Shown one piece after another: positions 8,527 through 17,925 of a stretch of DNA of 64,000 nt (its first letter is position 1; every line of letters starts with the position of its first letter). The notes beneath the pieces were generated by a model. The model had not been told where the DNA came from. It searched no databases and saw nothing but the letters and a program-made list of their open reading frames with translations. Location of the stretch: contig CAVYAT010000002.1 in the NCBI GenBank assembly GCA_963766605.1, positions 1 to 64,000 on the forward strand, read 5' to 3'. Source of the DNA: AC-49 sp963766605. GTDB lineage: Bacteria > Actinomycetota > Thermoleophilia > Solirubrobacterales > Solirubrobacteraceae. The position numbers and the translations under genes are program-made.

Positions 8527-9942
8527 CTAGACCGGCTCCGCCACCGCCTGGCCGGCCGGCGCGCGGCGCGGACGCAGCAGCGCCCACGTGCCGAACGCCC
8601 CGACGCCGGCGATCGCCGTCGCGGCGATGATCGCGTGGTGGAACCCGTCGACGTAGGACTGCGGGTCGCCGCCCAGCGCAGCCGACGCCGGCACCAGCGT
8701 GCCGAGCATCGCGATTCCGACCGCGACACCGGTCTGGCGGAACAGGTCGTGCGCGCCCGACGCCAGGCCGCTCTGATGCTCGGGCAGCGCCGCCAGGGCC
8801 AGCGCGCTGTCGGCCGGGTTGAACAGCCCGGTCCCGACGCATGTGGTCAGCACGCCCGGCAGCACGACGGTCCACGGCGAGTCGGCGCCGGTCATCAGCA
8901 GCATCGCCATTCCGGCGGCCACGATCGCCAGCCCACCCGCCGCCAGCCGCGCCGGCGAGACGGCCTGCGCGAACTGCGCGGTCATCGCCGAGACGATGAA
9001 CAACAGCACCGTTCCCGGCAGGTAGACGAGGCCGGTCTCGATCGGCGACAGCCCGAGCACCGTCTGCAGGTACAGCGTGATGTAGAGGAACAGCGCGAAG
9101 AACGACGCAGAGATCGCCGCGCCGGCGAGCTGCGGTCCGGCGAAGCGCGGTTCGCGCAGCAGCCGCAGCGGCAGCATCGGCCGTGTCGAGCGCAGCTGGA
9201 TCAGCGCGAACACGCCGAGCAGGATGGCGGCGCCGGCGAGCGTCGCGACGATCAGCGGGCTGCCCCAGCCGTCGCCGTTGCCGCGCAGCAGCGAGAAGAT
9301 CAGCAGGAACATGCCGCCGATCAGGGCGATCTGGCCCGGCCAGTCGACGGCGCGAGCCTGCGCGTCGCGGGTCTCGGCGACGCTGCGCAGCGCCACCGCC
9401 AGGGCGACGATTCCGATCGGGACGTTGATCAGGAAGATCGCGCGCCAGCCGAGCAGCTCGGTCAGCCCGCCGCCGACGAATGGCCCGATGGCAAACGCGG
9501 CGCCGATCGTCGCCCCGAATGCGGCCAGGGCCTTCGTGCGCTGCTCGCCCGACGGCGCCGCCTGAGCGATCAGCGCCAGAGCGGTCGCGAACATGACCGC
9601 CGCGCCGAGCCCCTGCACGGCGCGGGCGGCGACGAGCAGCCCGATGCCGCCGGCGGCGCCGCACAGCGCCGAGGCGACGGTGAAGACCGACAGACCGATG
9701 AGGAACAGCCGACGGCGGCCGAAGCGGTCGGCGAGCGCCCCGGCGGTCAGCACGGTGGCGGCGAGCGGGAGCGTGTAGGCGTCGAGCACCCACTGCAGGC
9801 CGGACAGCCCGGTGTCCAGCCCGCGGGCGATGTCGGACAGCGCGGTGTTGATGACGCTGATGTCGAGCATCAGCATCGCCACCGCGATGCAGGCCACGGC
9901 GATCGTCGCCGGGCTCGAGGGAGAGGTCGGTCGCTTGAACAT
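8527..9942 (-). CDS. MFS transporter, DHA2 (EmrB/QacA-like) family
   Basis: The product has 471 residues and about 14 hydrophobic helices. Motif A is present as GALADRFGRRRLF after helix 2. The DHA2-specific first-helix region MLMLDISVINTALSDIARGL and the helix 1-3 pattern LQWVLDAYTLPLAATVLTAG are clear. Members export drugs or metabolites by proton antiport. The ATG at 9942 is preferred over 10002 because the extra 20 residues are arginine/proline-rich. It is divergent from the LuxR-type regulator at 10056, and the 113-base gap holds a long palindrome, so control by that regulator is plausible. Confidence 0.9.
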   Translation of the reverse strand: MFKRPTSPSSPATIAVACIAVAMLMLDISVINTALSDIARGLDTGLSGLQWVLDAYTLPLAATVLTAGALADRFGRRRLFLIGLSVFTVASALCGAAGGIGLLVAARAVQGLGAAVMFATALALIAQAAPSGEQRTKALAAFGATIGAAFAIGPFVGGGLTELLGWRAIFLINVPIGIVALAVALRSVAETRDAQARAVDWPGQIALIGGMFLLIFSLLRGNGDGWGSPLIVATLAGAAILLGVFALIQLRSTRPMLPLRLLREPRFAGPQLAGAAISASFFALFLYITLYLQTVLGLSPIETGLVYLPGTVLLFIVSAMTAQFAQAVSPARLAAGGLAIVAAGMAMLLMTGADSPWTVVLPGVLTTCVGTGLFNPADSALALAALPEHQSGLASGAHDLFRQTGVAVGIAMLGTLVPASAALGGDPQSYVDGFHHAIIAATAIAGVGAFGTWALLRPRRAPAGQAVAEPV

Positions 9943-9980
9943 GGCGCCATCGTGCGGCGCGTCGGGCGCGCCGCCTATCC

Positions 9981-10032
9981 CGCGTCGTCGGGGTCCTCGC
10001 ACCCCCCGCAGCTGGGGGATGGGGACGACGCG
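9981..10032. promoter_or_regulatory. Nested palindrome in the DHA2/LuxR divergent intergenic region
   Basis: Outer 9-bp arms CGCGTCGTC (9981-9989) and GACGACGCG (10024-10032) enclose an inner CCCCC/GGGGG pair around GCAGCT. It lies between the starts of two divergent genes, where a regulator binding site or promoter region is expected. GC richness makes chance symmetry possible. Confidence 0.4.
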
Positions 10033-10055
10033 AGGCCCCCGGTACCCTCGTTGTC

Positions 10056-11126
10056 ATGCCACGTCGTGCGCTCGGAGCCAGAGCCGAAGCAGTCCGCGAG
10101 ACGATCGCGGAGCTTTGCGAGCAGCCGCCGTCGGCGCCCGAGCTCGTCGAGGAGGTCGCCGTGCGTGTGCGGCGCGTCGTCCCGTTCGACACCGGCGCGT
10201 GGATGGTCACCGATCCGGAGACGATGCTCCCCGCGAGCGCCACCAAGCATGGGGCCACGCCCGAGTTGCAGCGGGCCTTCGCGCGCGCCGAGTTCCTCGA
10301 CTCGGCGGGCGATGTCAACAGCTTCGACGAGATGGCACGCAATGGCCAGACCGCCGCCGCGCTGAGCCTGACGACCGGCGGCGACCTGGCCTCCAGCCGC
10401 CGCTACCGCAACATCCACATGCGCTTCGGGCTCCACGACGAGCTGCGGCTCATCGCCCGCAGCGCCAACGCGACGTGGGCGCTGGGGTGCATCAGTCGCG
10501 GCGCCGATCTGGCCGACTTCACCGAGGCGGAGGTCCGCTGGGTGTCGTCGATCGCGACGCACCTCGGCCACGGCGTGCGGACCGCGCTGAGCCGCCCCAG
10601 CCACGGGCCACCGCAGCTCGGTGCGCCCGGGATGATCGTCCTCGATCTCGACGGGACCGTCGAGGCGGCAACGGGCGAAGCCCAGCGCTGGCTGGGCACA
10701 CTCGACGCGCCGATGCCCGGGCTGCTGCCGGCGGCGATCCAGGCTGTCGCGCTGCAGGCGCAGGCCAACGCCGCCGGGGTGGCGACGCGCCCCGCGCGGG
10801 TGCGCGTCCAGACGCGCAGCGGCGGTTGGTTACTCGTCCACGCCGACGTCCTGCGCCAGGCGGGTGACGCCGCGGCCAAGGTCGCCGTCGTGCTCGAGCC
10901 CGCCGACCGCGCCGAGCTGCTGCCGCTGCTGCTCGCTCTGCACGGCCTGACCGACCGCGAGCGCGAGGTCGCCGAGTTGCTCGTGTCCGGGCTATCGACC
11001 GACGAGGTCGCCGCGCGACTCGTCATCTCGCGCCACACCGTCCGCGACCACGTCAAGGCGATCTTCGCCAAGGTCGGCGTCGGCAGCCGACCCGAGCTGA
11101 CCGCCGCGCTCGGCCTCGCTGCCTGA
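10056..11126 (+). CDS. LuxR family transcriptional regulator with N-terminal GAF-like sensor
   Basis: The product has 356 residues. The C-terminal 60 residues form a LuxR/GerE helix-turn-helix: LTDREREVAELLVSGLSTDE, then RLVISRHTVRDHVKAIFAKVGV. The N-terminal part (about 20-190) has the alpha/beta pattern of a GAF-type sensor, with VPFDTGAWMVTDPETMLPAS near residue 45. It probably binds DNA as a dimer in response to an unknown ligand. It lies divergent to the DHA2 exporter, a common arrangement for a local regulator of efflux. Confidence 0.88.
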   Translation: MPRRALGARAEAVRETIAELCEQPPSAPELVEEVAVRVRRVVPFDTGAWMVTDPETMLPASATKHGATPELQRAFARAEFLDSAGDVNSFDEMARNGQTAAALSLTTGGDLASSRRYRNIHMRFGLHDELRLIARSANATWALGCISRGADLADFTEAEVRWVSSIATHLGHGVRTALSRPSHGPPQLGAPGMIVLDLDGTVEAATGEAQRWLGTLDAPMPGLLPAAIQAVALQAQANAAGVATRPARVRVQTRSGGWLLVHADVLRQAGDAAAKVAVVLEPADRAELLPLLLALHGLTDREREVAELLVSGLSTDEVAARLVISRHTVRDHVKAIFAKVGVGSRPELTAALGLAA

Positions 11127-11135
11127 CCGAGCTTT

Positions 11136-11531
11136 TTACTGCGCCTGCGGCGGCACCCCGTCGGCGTAGCGGTGGTGCAGGTCGAGCGTGTTGCCCGATG
11201 GGTCACGGAAGATCGCTTGGTGGCAGACGCCGCTGTCGATCATGTCGTTGACGAACTCGACGCCCTCGGCCTTGAGCGCCTCGCGTGCGGCCTCGACGTC
11301 ATCGACCGCGAACGCGACGAAACCCGCGTTGGGCCGGAACTCCTGGCCGAACGCCGTCGGGTCCATGACCGCCAGCGTCAGGTGGCCGGCCTGGTACTCG
11401 AAGCCGGGCAGGTTCCCCCACTGCTTGACGAACGGCAGCCCGAGGACCTCGCCGTAGAAGCGCTTGGATGCCTCGATGTCGTTGCTCGGGATCGTGATGA
11501 AGTCGACGCCGGAGATGCTGTGGGCGGGCAT
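11136..11531 (-). CDS. VOC family protein (glyoxalase-like)
   Basis: The product has 131 residues, a single VOC fold of two beta-alpha-beta modules: VDFITIPSNDIEASKRFYGE at the start and CHQAIFRDPSGNTLDLHHRY at the end. The ATG at 11531 has AAGGAG directly upstream, which decides the start over a longer frame to 11579. It is likely a small cytoplasmic metal-dependent lyase, isomerase or binding protein of unknown substrate. It is convergent with the LuxR gene (nine bases apart) and divergent from the thioesterase at 11600. Confidence 0.87.
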   Translation of the reverse strand: MPAHSISGVDFITIPSNDIEASKRFYGEVLGLPFVKQWGNLPGFEYQAGHLTLAVMDPTAFGQEFRPNAGFVAFAVDDVEAAREALKAEGVEFVNDMIDSGVCHQAIFRDPSGNTLDLHHRYADGVPPQAQ

Positions 11532-11599
11532 GGCTGCTCCTTGGAGGGTTCGGTGCGGAGTCGGACACCATCCCAACATCCTCCGTATCGTGCCCGCGC

Positions 11600-12400
11600 A
11601 TGGACTTCATGGGCATGATGGATCTCGACGCGCGCGGGCCCGACGTGTTCGTCGGCGTCGGCCCGGAGTACCCGTGGGGCGGGCTCTACGGCGGGCAGAT
11701 CGTGGCGCAGGGCCTGCGCGCGGCCGGAATGACGGTCGAGGACCGCTTCCACGTGCATTCGCTGCACGCGTACTTCATCCGGCCCGGCGACGCGTCCGAG
11801 CCGATCCGCTTCGAGGTCGACCGCGTGCGCAACGGGCGCTCATTCGTCACCCGGAGCGTGGTGGCGCGTCAGTCGGCCGGGGCGATCCTGATCATGGCGA
11901 CGTCGCATCAGCTGCTCGAGGAGGGCGTCGAGGTGCAACGCGCGATGGCGCCGCAGGTCGCCGCGCCCGAGGAGCTACCGCTTCGCGAGGGCTGGAGCGG
12001 CGTGTTCGAGCGCCGCGACGCGCCGCGCGAGGACCCGGGTTGCGTGCGGGCGTGGATCCGTGCGATCGGCGACCTCGGCGACGAGCCGATCGTGCACGCG
12101 TGCGCGTTCGCGTTCACGTCGGACAACTTCCCCGGCGACGTCGTCTCGGGCCTGCACCCGAATCGTCCCGACAACCGCGAGGAGCGTTTTGACAGCCTGC
12201 GCGTCGCGAGCCTCGACCACGCGATGTGGTTCCATCGCCCACTGGTCATGACCGACTGGCATCTGCACGAGGTTGTCGCCGACAGCCTGCTCGGGTCGCG
12301 CGGCGTCTCGATCGGTCATACGTTCAGCGCCGGCGGCGCCCACGTCGCGACCGTCACGCAGGAGGTGCTGGTTCGCCGGCGCCGGCCTCCAGCCGGATGA
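11600..12400 (+). CDS. tesB: Acyl-CoA thioesterase II (TesB family, double hotdog)
   Basis: The product has 266 residues and two hotdog domains. The N-terminal GGLYGGQIVAQGLRAAGMTV and the strand HVHSLHAYFIRPGD are typical. In the C-terminal half, LASLDHAMWFHRP holds the catalytic Asp region, and AHVATVTQEVLVR holds the conserved Thr/Gln of the active site. The enzyme hydrolyses medium- and long-chain acyl-CoA to the free acid and CoA in the cytoplasm. Alternative ATGs exist at codons 4, 6 and 7. No beta-oxidation genes are adjacent. Confidence 0.92.
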   Translation: MDFMGMMDLDARGPDVFVGVGPEYPWGGLYGGQIVAQGLRAAGMTVEDRFHVHSLHAYFIRPGDASEPIRFEVDRVRNGRSFVTRSVVARQSAGAILIMATSHQLLEEGVEVQRAMAPQVAAPEELPLREGWSGVFERRDAPREDPGCVRAWIRAIGDLGDEPIVHACAFAFTSDNFPGDVVSGLHPNRPDNREERFDSLRVASLDHAMWFHRPLVMTDWHLHEVVADSLLGSRGVSIGHTFSAGGAHVATVTQEVLVRRRRPPAG

Positions 12401-12454
12401 AGACCTCGGTGGCGCTCTAGAGTGCCGTGACCGAACCCAAGGAGATCCCGCCTC

Positions 12455-13612
12455 ATGGCCACCGTGCACGGAACGTACGACGACCGCTTTGAGCCCCTGA
12501 TCCGGGAGCTGTCGGCGCAGCTGGATTCGGGTGAGGAGCTCGGTGCCTCGATCGCGGTTGCGGTCGATGGCGAACTCGTCGTCGACGTGTGGGGCGGGCT
12601 GGCCGACGAGCAGACCGGGGCGCCGTGGGAGAGCGACACGATCACCAACGTCTGGTCGACGACCAAGACGATGACCAACCTGTGCGCGCTGATGCTGGTC
12701 GACCGCGGTGAGCTCGACATCCACGAGAAGGTCGCGCACTACTGGCCCGAGTTCTCCGCCAACGGCAAGCAGGACATCGAGGTCCGCCACCTGCTCGGCC
12801 ACACATCCGGGCTGTCGGGTTGGGACCAGCCGGTCACGACGCCGGACATCTACGACTGGGACGTCGCGACGGGCAAGCTCGCCGCCCAGGCGCCGTGGTG
12901 GGAGCCCGGCACCGCGTCGGGCTACCACGCGCTCAGCCAGGGCCACCTGGTCGGCGAGGTCGTGCGGCGGATCACCGGCCTGTCGCTCGGAACGTTCTTC
13001 GCCCGCGAGGTCGCCGGGCCGCTGGGCGCCGACTTCCACATCGGCCTTGACCCGTCGGAGTTCGGTCGCGTGTCGAACGTGATCCTGCCGCCGCCGCTGG
13101 AGATCGACTTCGCCGCGCTGACGCCCGACAGCCCGATGTTCAAGACCTTCACCGGGCCGGTGCCCGACGGCGAGGCGAGCTGGACCGCCGCGTGGCGCCA
13201 GGCTGAGATTCCGGCCGCCAACGGTCACGGCAACGCCCGCTCGGTCGCACGGATCCAGTCGGCGCTGTCCAACGGCGGCGAGGTCGCCGGCGTGCGACTG
13301 CTGTCGCCGGCGACGATCGAGCTGGTGTTCGACGTGCAGTCCGATGGTGTCGACGTCGTCATGGGCCTGCCCGTGCGCTTCGGCGTCGGCTACGGGCTGC
13401 CGTCGGCGAGCACCCCGACGATCAATCCGGGCCGGCGCTTCTTCTGGGGTGGCTGGGGCGGCTCGGTCGTCATCAACGACCTCGAGCACAACTCGACGTT
13501 CGCCTACGTCATGAACCGCATGGGCCCGGGTCTGCTCGGCTCGTCGCGCACCGATGCGTACACGACGGCGGTCTACGAGATCCTCGAGCGCCAGCGCGCC
13601 GTCACGAGCTAG
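12455..13612 (+). CDS. Serine hydrolase of the beta-lactamase/esterase EstB family
   Basis: The product has 385 residues. The class C-type catalytic motif SxxK is S68-T-T-K71 (NVWSTTKTM), and the second motif tyrosine is Y157 in SGYHALSQGH. FWGGWGGSVVINDLE near the end corresponds to the KTG-like strand. No signal peptide is visible, so a cytoplasmic esterase or peptidase is more likely than a true beta-lactamase. AAGGAG precedes the ATG by about 13 bases. The last 11 bases overlap the 3' end of the convergent flavoprotein gene. Confidence 0.9.
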   Translation: MATVHGTYDDRFEPLIRELSAQLDSGEELGASIAVAVDGELVVDVWGGLADEQTGAPWESDTITNVWSTTKTMTNLCALMLVDRGELDIHEKVAHYWPEFSANGKQDIEVRHLLGHTSGLSGWDQPVTTPDIYDWDVATGKLAAQAPWWEPGTASGYHALSQGHLVGEVVRRITGLSLGTFFAREVAGPLGADFHIGLDPSEFGRVSNVILPPPLEIDFAALTPDSPMFKTFTGPVPDGEASWTAAWRQAEIPAANGHGNARSVARIQSALSNGGEVAGVRLLSPATIELVFDVQSDGVDVVMGLPVRFGVGYGLPSASTPTINPGRRFFWGGWGGSVVINDLEHNSTFAYVMNRMGPGLLGSSRTDAYTTAVYEILERQRAVTS

Positions 13613-14753
13613 CCGAGGCCATCGACCACTCGCGCCCGAACCAGCGCGCGATCCGGGTCGAGCCGAAGTCGACCTTGTCCTTGACGAGCTCCGGCGACGG
13701 GCCGACCAGCTTGCCGACCTTCTGATCGCCGAAGAACGTCACGTCGACGAGGCCGACCGTGTCGCGGCCGAACTCGAGGTAACAGATGCCGCGCCCGCCG
13801 TAGGTCGACTCGGTCGATCCGCTGCGGATCTGCGCGGCGATCCGGTCGGCCGCGACGATCGCCTGGCCCTCGGCGAACACGCCCGCGCGCGGCGTGCCGA
13901 CCGCGGCGACGTCGCCGATGGCGTAGACGCCGGGATAGGAGGTCTCGAGGGTCAGCGGATCCACCGGGATCCAGCCGTCGCTCGTCATCCCCGACTCGAG
14001 CACGACGCCGGGCGCGACGTGGTGCGGAACGCCAAGGAACAGGTCATAGGGCTTCTCGGAGCCGTCGCTCAGATGGGCGACCTTGCGCGACGGATCGAGG
14101 CTCGTCACCGCGTGCTGCGGACACCACTCGATCCCGCGCTCGGCGAACGCGACGAGCAACGCCTCCGACGCCTCGGGTGACGGCGGGATCGGCCGCCCGA
14201 ACGGCATCACCAGCGACACCGACGACTGCTCCCAGAGCCCTGCCTCGACGAGGTGGTCGCGCATCAGCAATGACGTCTCGCTCGGCGCCGGGGGGCACTT
14301 GAACGGCGTCGAGATGACGCCGACGATCACGCGCCCGCCCGCGAAGTCGGCGATCACGTCGCGCAAGGCGAACGCGCCGGCCACGGTGTAGAACTCGTGG
14401 CCGCCGTCGACGAGGCCGGGCGTGTGGTCGAGGTCGAGGTCGGCGCCCAGTGCGACGACCATGATGTCGGCCTCGAAGCTGCCGGCGTCGGTCTCCACGC
14501 GGCGCCCGTGCGGGTCGATCGAGCGGATCGCCGTCTGAACGAACGTCACGCCGGGCTTGACGATGTCGGCGTACGGGTGGCGCACGATGTCGGCCGTCGT
14601 GCGCCCGAACATCACGTCGAGCTTGGAGAACCCGAACACGAACGAATCGCTCTTGTCGATCAGGGTGATGTCGACGTCGTCGCCGAACTCGTCGGACAGA
14701 CGCGTGGTCAACTCGAGTCCGCCGAAACCGGCGCCTAGAACGAGGATGCGCAT
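13602..14753 (-). CDS. FAD-dependent pyridine nucleotide-disulfide oxidoreductase, SQR/NDH-2-like
   Basis: The product has 383 residues. An N-terminal FAD dinucleotide fold (GAGFGGLELTTRL, residues 7-19) and the second FAD motif YPGVYAIGDVAAVG are present. A conserved cysteine in STPFKCPPAP and the overall layout match sulfide:quinone reductase-like proteins, but the second redox cysteine of classical SQR is not obvious. It may therefore act on another sulfur species or as a type II NADH dehydrogenase-like enzyme at the membrane. The end overlaps the convergent hydrolase gene by 11 bases; the permease gene lies nine bases upstream on the same strand. Confidence 0.83.
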   Translation of the reverse strand: MRILVLGAGFGGLELTTRLSDEFGDDVDITLIDKSDSFVFGFSKLDVMFGRTTADIVRHPYADIVKPGVTFVQTAIRSIDPHGRRVETDAGSFEADIMVVALGADLDLDHTPGLVDGGHEFYTVAGAFALRDVIADFAGGRVIVGVISTPFKCPPAPSETSLLMRDHLVEAGLWEQSSVSLVMPFGRPIPPSPEASEALLVAFAERGIEWCPQHAVTSLDPSRKVAHLSDGSEKPYDLFLGVPHHVAPGVVLESGMTSDGWIPVDPLTLETSYPGVYAIGDVAAVGTPRAGVFAEGQAIVAADRIAAQIRSGSTESTYGGRGICYLEFGRDTVGLVDVTFFGDQKVGKLVGPSPELVKDKVDFGSTRIARWFGREWSMASASS

Positions 14754-14762
14754 GGAGCGACC

Positions 14763-16661
14763 CTATCGCGACGCGGCGCCGTTGCCGCCGCCATTGGCGC
14801 CGTCGCCGTTGGCTTGCGTGGCGACGATCACGCGACACGGGCGCTCGGCCAGCAGGTAGCGCGCCGTCGGGCCCAGGACACCTTCGCTCTGGGGCGCGTG
14901 GCGGGCACCGAGGTAGACGACCTCGGCGTGGGTGCGTTGCGCCTCCTCGACGATCGTGCGGCCCGGGTTACGCGTGCGCACGAGCGCCGTGCGCGTCTTG
15001 AGTCCGTAGCGACGGCCGGTCAGCCCGGCCGTCTCCAGCAGCTCGCGCGCCGCCTGCTCCTCGCCGTCCAACCCTGCGTCGATCGACAGCTGGCTGGGAA
15101 CGCGGATCAGGTACAGCACGTCGACGACCCCGCCCTCGCCGACCAGCCGCGAGGCGCGGAACAGGACGTCGGGGTCGAGCTCGTGGCCGAAGATCGGCAC
15201 GATCGCCGAGCGGTAGTCCAGGGCGACGAAGTCGGGCGGGCGCTCGCCGCGATCGATCTTCGCCGGCGAGGTCAGGTCGAGGCCCTGACGGCGGCGGTAG
15301 ACGACGTACACGACCATCCCGACGAGCATCCACGGCAGGCCGACGGTGCGCGCCTCGGGGTGCAGCGCGACGACGCTGCACCACGCCGCGAACGTGCCCA
15401 GTGCGCCGAGGCACGCGCTGAGCGGGATCGACGACCCACGTATGCGCACGTTCCACGGCGCGCGGTACGGGCGGTCGCGGTCGGGCTCCTTGACCCGCAG
15501 CCACACGACCGAGACATGGGCGAGCGTGAACGACAGCATCGCGCCGAACGAGTAGAGGTTGCCGAGCAGGTCGATCTGGCCGGGGATCAGCAGGGCGGCC
15601 GCGATGACCGAGTAGAAGATGATCGTGAAAGCCGGCGTGCGGTAATTGGGATGCAGCGCCGAGAACACGCTCGGCAGCTGGCGATGCTCGGACAGCGACC
15701 ACGACAATCGAGAGATCCCGATCAGCCCCGCGTTGGTGGCGATGAACAGGATCGTGGCGGCCAGCACGCCGACGTAGCCGCGCAGGATCGTCAGCAGCAC
15801 GCCGTGGATCCCCAGCGAGTTGACGATCCCGAGGACCGGATCGGCCTCGTACTGCGTGCCCAGCAGCGTGTGGTAGCCGTGGGCGTCGTGGACGACCGGC
15901 AGCGCGCTGAGCGCGATGACGCTGATGCCGGCGTACACGCCGAGCACCGCGAACAGCACGTAGTTGACCGCGCGCGGCACGTCGCGCCCCGGGTTCTCCG
16001 CCTCCTCGGCCATGTTGGAGACGGTCTCGATCCCGGTGTAGGCGACCATGGCCAGCGACAGCGCGAAGATCAGCTGGCTCGTCGACGGCGCCGTCCCGAG
16101 GTGGACCTGGGAGACCAGTAGCGACGGGTCGAGCACCAGGAAAACGCCGATCACGATCAGGGCGATCTGGGTGCCGAGGTCGACGATCGCCAGGATGAAG
16201 TTGAGCTTCGCCGACTCCTTGAGGCCGCGGATGTTGAGCGCCGCGAGCAGAGCGATCACGACCATCCCGCCGATGATGTCGCCCGGGTTGTGGCGCAATG
16301 CGGGGAAGAACGCGCCCAGGTAGTGGGGCACGAAGAACGCCGAGATGGCGATCGTGATGATGTAGTCGAGCGTCAGCGCCCAGCCGGCGAAGAACGACAC
16401 GAGCTCGTTGAAGGCATGCCGCGCGAACGACGACGAGCCACCGGCCTCGGGATACATCGACGCGCCCTCGGCGTACGTCTTGGCGGTCAGCGCGAACAGC
16501 CCGCCGGCGACCATGAACACGACCGGCGTCAGCCCGAGGGCGTGCAGGGCGACGAGCCCCAGCGCGTAGTAGATCGACGATCCGACGTTGCCGTACGCCG
16601 TCGCGAACAGCCCCGACACGCCGACCGTGCGCCGCAGGCCGCGTTCGTTGAGCCGAGCCAT
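14763..16661 (-). CDS. APC family amino acid permease fused to a universal stress protein domain
   Basis: The product has 632 residues. About 12 transmembrane helices fill the first 440, with an APC-type start (GVSGLFATAYGNVGSSIYYA). The cytoplasmic C-terminal 150 residues form a UspA-like domain (IVPIFGHELDPDVLFRASRL and a late GARHAPQSEGVLGPTARYLL nucleotide-loop-like segment). It probably imports amino acids or amines, with the USP domain regulating transport through nucleotide binding. It is followed by the flavoprotein gene nine bases downstream and is divergent from the RidA gene at 16773. Confidence 0.9.
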   Translation of the reverse strand: MARLNERGLRRTVGVSGLFATAYGNVGSSIYYALGLVALHALGLTPVVFMVAGGLFALTAKTYAEGASMYPEAGGSSSFARHAFNELVSFFAGWALTLDYIITIAISAFFVPHYLGAFFPALRHNPGDIIGGMVVIALLAALNIRGLKESAKLNFILAIVDLGTQIALIVIGVFLVLDPSLLVSQVHLGTAPSTSQLIFALSLAMVAYTGIETVSNMAEEAENPGRDVPRAVNYVLFAVLGVYAGISVIALSALPVVHDAHGYHTLLGTQYEADPVLGIVNSLGIHGVLLTILRGYVGVLAATILFIATNAGLIGISRLSWSLSEHRQLPSVFSALHPNYRTPAFTIIFYSVIAAALLIPGQIDLLGNLYSFGAMLSFTLAHVSVVWLRVKEPDRDRPYRAPWNVRIRGSSIPLSACLGALGTFAAWCSVVALHPEARTVGLPWMLVGMVVYVVYRRRQGLDLTSPAKIDRGERPPDFVALDYRSAIVPIFGHELDPDVLFRASRLVGEGGVVDVLYLIRVPSQLSIDAGLDGEEQAARELLETAGLTGRRYGLKTRTALVRTRNPGRTIVEEAQRTHAEVVYLGARHAPQSEGVLGPTARYLLAERPCRVIVATQANGDGANGGGNGAASR

Positions 16662-16772
16662 GACCCTTCATCGTCGGCACGCGCGCGTGGGGAGCCCGTG
16701 CAGGTTCACGCCGACGGCATAAAGATCTTGTGAAGACTCACGTATCCCGGGCGTGTGGTGCAATCGGAGACC

Positions 16773-17291
16773 ATGAGCGCGGAAGCGAGGCTGACTGAGC
16801 TCGGGATCGAGCTGCCGGGCATGCTCCCGGCGATCGGCAACTACCTGCAGACCCGGCGCCACGGCGACCTGGTCTACGTTGCCGGCCACGGGCCGCTGCG
16901 GCTGGAAGAGCTGACCGGCGACCTCGTCGATGGCTACATCCCGCTCGGCGAGGGCCTCCACGCGCTGATCCAGGGCAAGGTCGGCGAGGACATCACGATC
17001 GAGGAGGCCCGGGTCGCCGCGCGCAATACGGCGCTTGTCGTGCTGTCGTCGCTGCGCGCCGAACTCGGGTCGCTCGACGAGATCACCGGTTTCCTCAAGG
17101 TCTTCGGGATGGTCAACTGCGCTCCCGGGTTCAACCAGTTCGCCGCGGTGATCGACGGCTGTTCCGACCTCCTCGTCGAGATCTTCGGCGAGGAGATCGG
17201 AAAGCACGCGCGGTCGGCGGTCGGCATGGCCGCCCTCCCGCTCGACATCTCGGTCGAGCTGGAGATGATCGTGGCGGTCAAGCCGAAGTAG
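16773..17291 (+). CDS. RidA (YjgF/YER057c/UK114) family protein
   Basis: The product has 172 residues and belongs to the longer actinobacterial RidA-like type: LPAIGNYLQTRRHGDLVYVA, then GHGPL, VLSSLRAELGSLDEITGFLK and FNQFAAVIDGCSDLLVEIFG. RidA proteins hydrolyse reactive enamine/imine intermediates released by PLP enzymes, although the catalytic arginine of true RidA is not clearly present here. The ATG at 16773 has GGAG eight bases upstream. A PLP aminotransferase lies nearby on the opposite strand (17958-19325), which fits that role. Its stop directly abuts the stop of the next, convergent gene. Confidence 0.85.
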   Translation: MSAEARLTELGIELPGMLPAIGNYLQTRRHGDLVYVAGHGPLRLEELTGDLVDGYIPLGEGLHALIQGKVGEDITIEEARVAARNTALVVLSSLRAELGSLDEITGFLKVFGMVNCAPGFNQFAAVIDGCSDLLVEIFGEEIGKHARSAVGMAALPLDISVELEMIVAVKPK

Positions 17292-17849
17292 TCAGCGGTC
17301 CAGCGCCTGCGCCGGCTCGCCGCCGCGCGCGGCGTAGGCCGCGTCGAGCTCGGCGTGCTGGGCGCTCGTGAGCCCCGGCGCGTCCTGCGGATGGATCTCG
17401 TGGACGCCGGAGATCGAGTCGCTGCTCAGCGAGCCGTTGTCGAAGTCGACCTGCAGGACCGCCGGCCCACGGCGGCTGGTGATCCACAGATCGGCGACGT
17501 AGTAGCTGCGGGTGTCGGCCTCGTCGCCGGTGTTGATCGTCTTGTTGTGGGTGCCGAGGACCGTGGCGCTCGTGACCGCCCCGAAGTGGGCGCGAACACC
17601 GGTGACATACGGCGCGCCGCCGGCCGGCGACAGCGCGGGATCGCCGGCGACGAGCGCGGCGCCGAAGTGCTGGGCGCTGTGGCGTGCGATCTTCGACTCG
17701 TGGCCGAGCACCATGAACACCGCGACGGTCACGGCGACGCAGAACACGGCCGTCCCGCCGAGGATCCAGAACAGCAGCCGCCGGGTCTTGCCGCTGCTGT
17801 GCCGGATCATCCCCACCTCCGGGAACATCACCTTCATCACCGTGCCCAT
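17292..17849 (-). CDS. Hypothetical single-pass membrane protein
   Basis: The product has 185 residues. A basic cytoplasmic start of about 24 residues is followed by one transmembrane helix (RLLFWILGGTAVFCVAVTVA) and an extracytoplasmic domain of about 135 residues containing TRSYYVADLWITSRRG. The N-in/C-out layout and length resemble cytochrome oxidase assembly factor 1-like proteins, but I cannot confirm a family. AAGGAG precedes the ATG by about 10 bases. It lies downstream of the aminotransferase on the same strand, separated by 108 bases with a hairpin. Confidence 0.7.
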   Translation of the reverse strand: MGTVMKVMFPEVGMIRHSSGKTRRLLFWILGGTAVFCVAVTVAVFMVLGHESKIARHSAQHFGAALVAGDPALSPAGGAPYVTGVRAHFGAVTSATVLGTHNKTINTGDEADTRSYYVADLWITSRRGPAVLQVDFDNGSLSSDSISGVHEIHPQDAPGLTSAQHAELDAAYAARGGEPAQALDR

Positions 17850-17925
17850 CGCGATCGTCTCCTTGCCGGGTTGTGTTGGCCGGAGATTCGCCGAGGCGCG
17901 GCGCGGGCGACAGAGGGGCGTGCCG

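Noticed and set aside
8320..10365. Long open frame on the plus strand (about 680 codons)
   Set aside because: It is antisense to the DHA2 transporter, is dominated by Arg, Gln, Asp and Gly in low-complexity order, and shows no domain; it is a GC-bias shadow.
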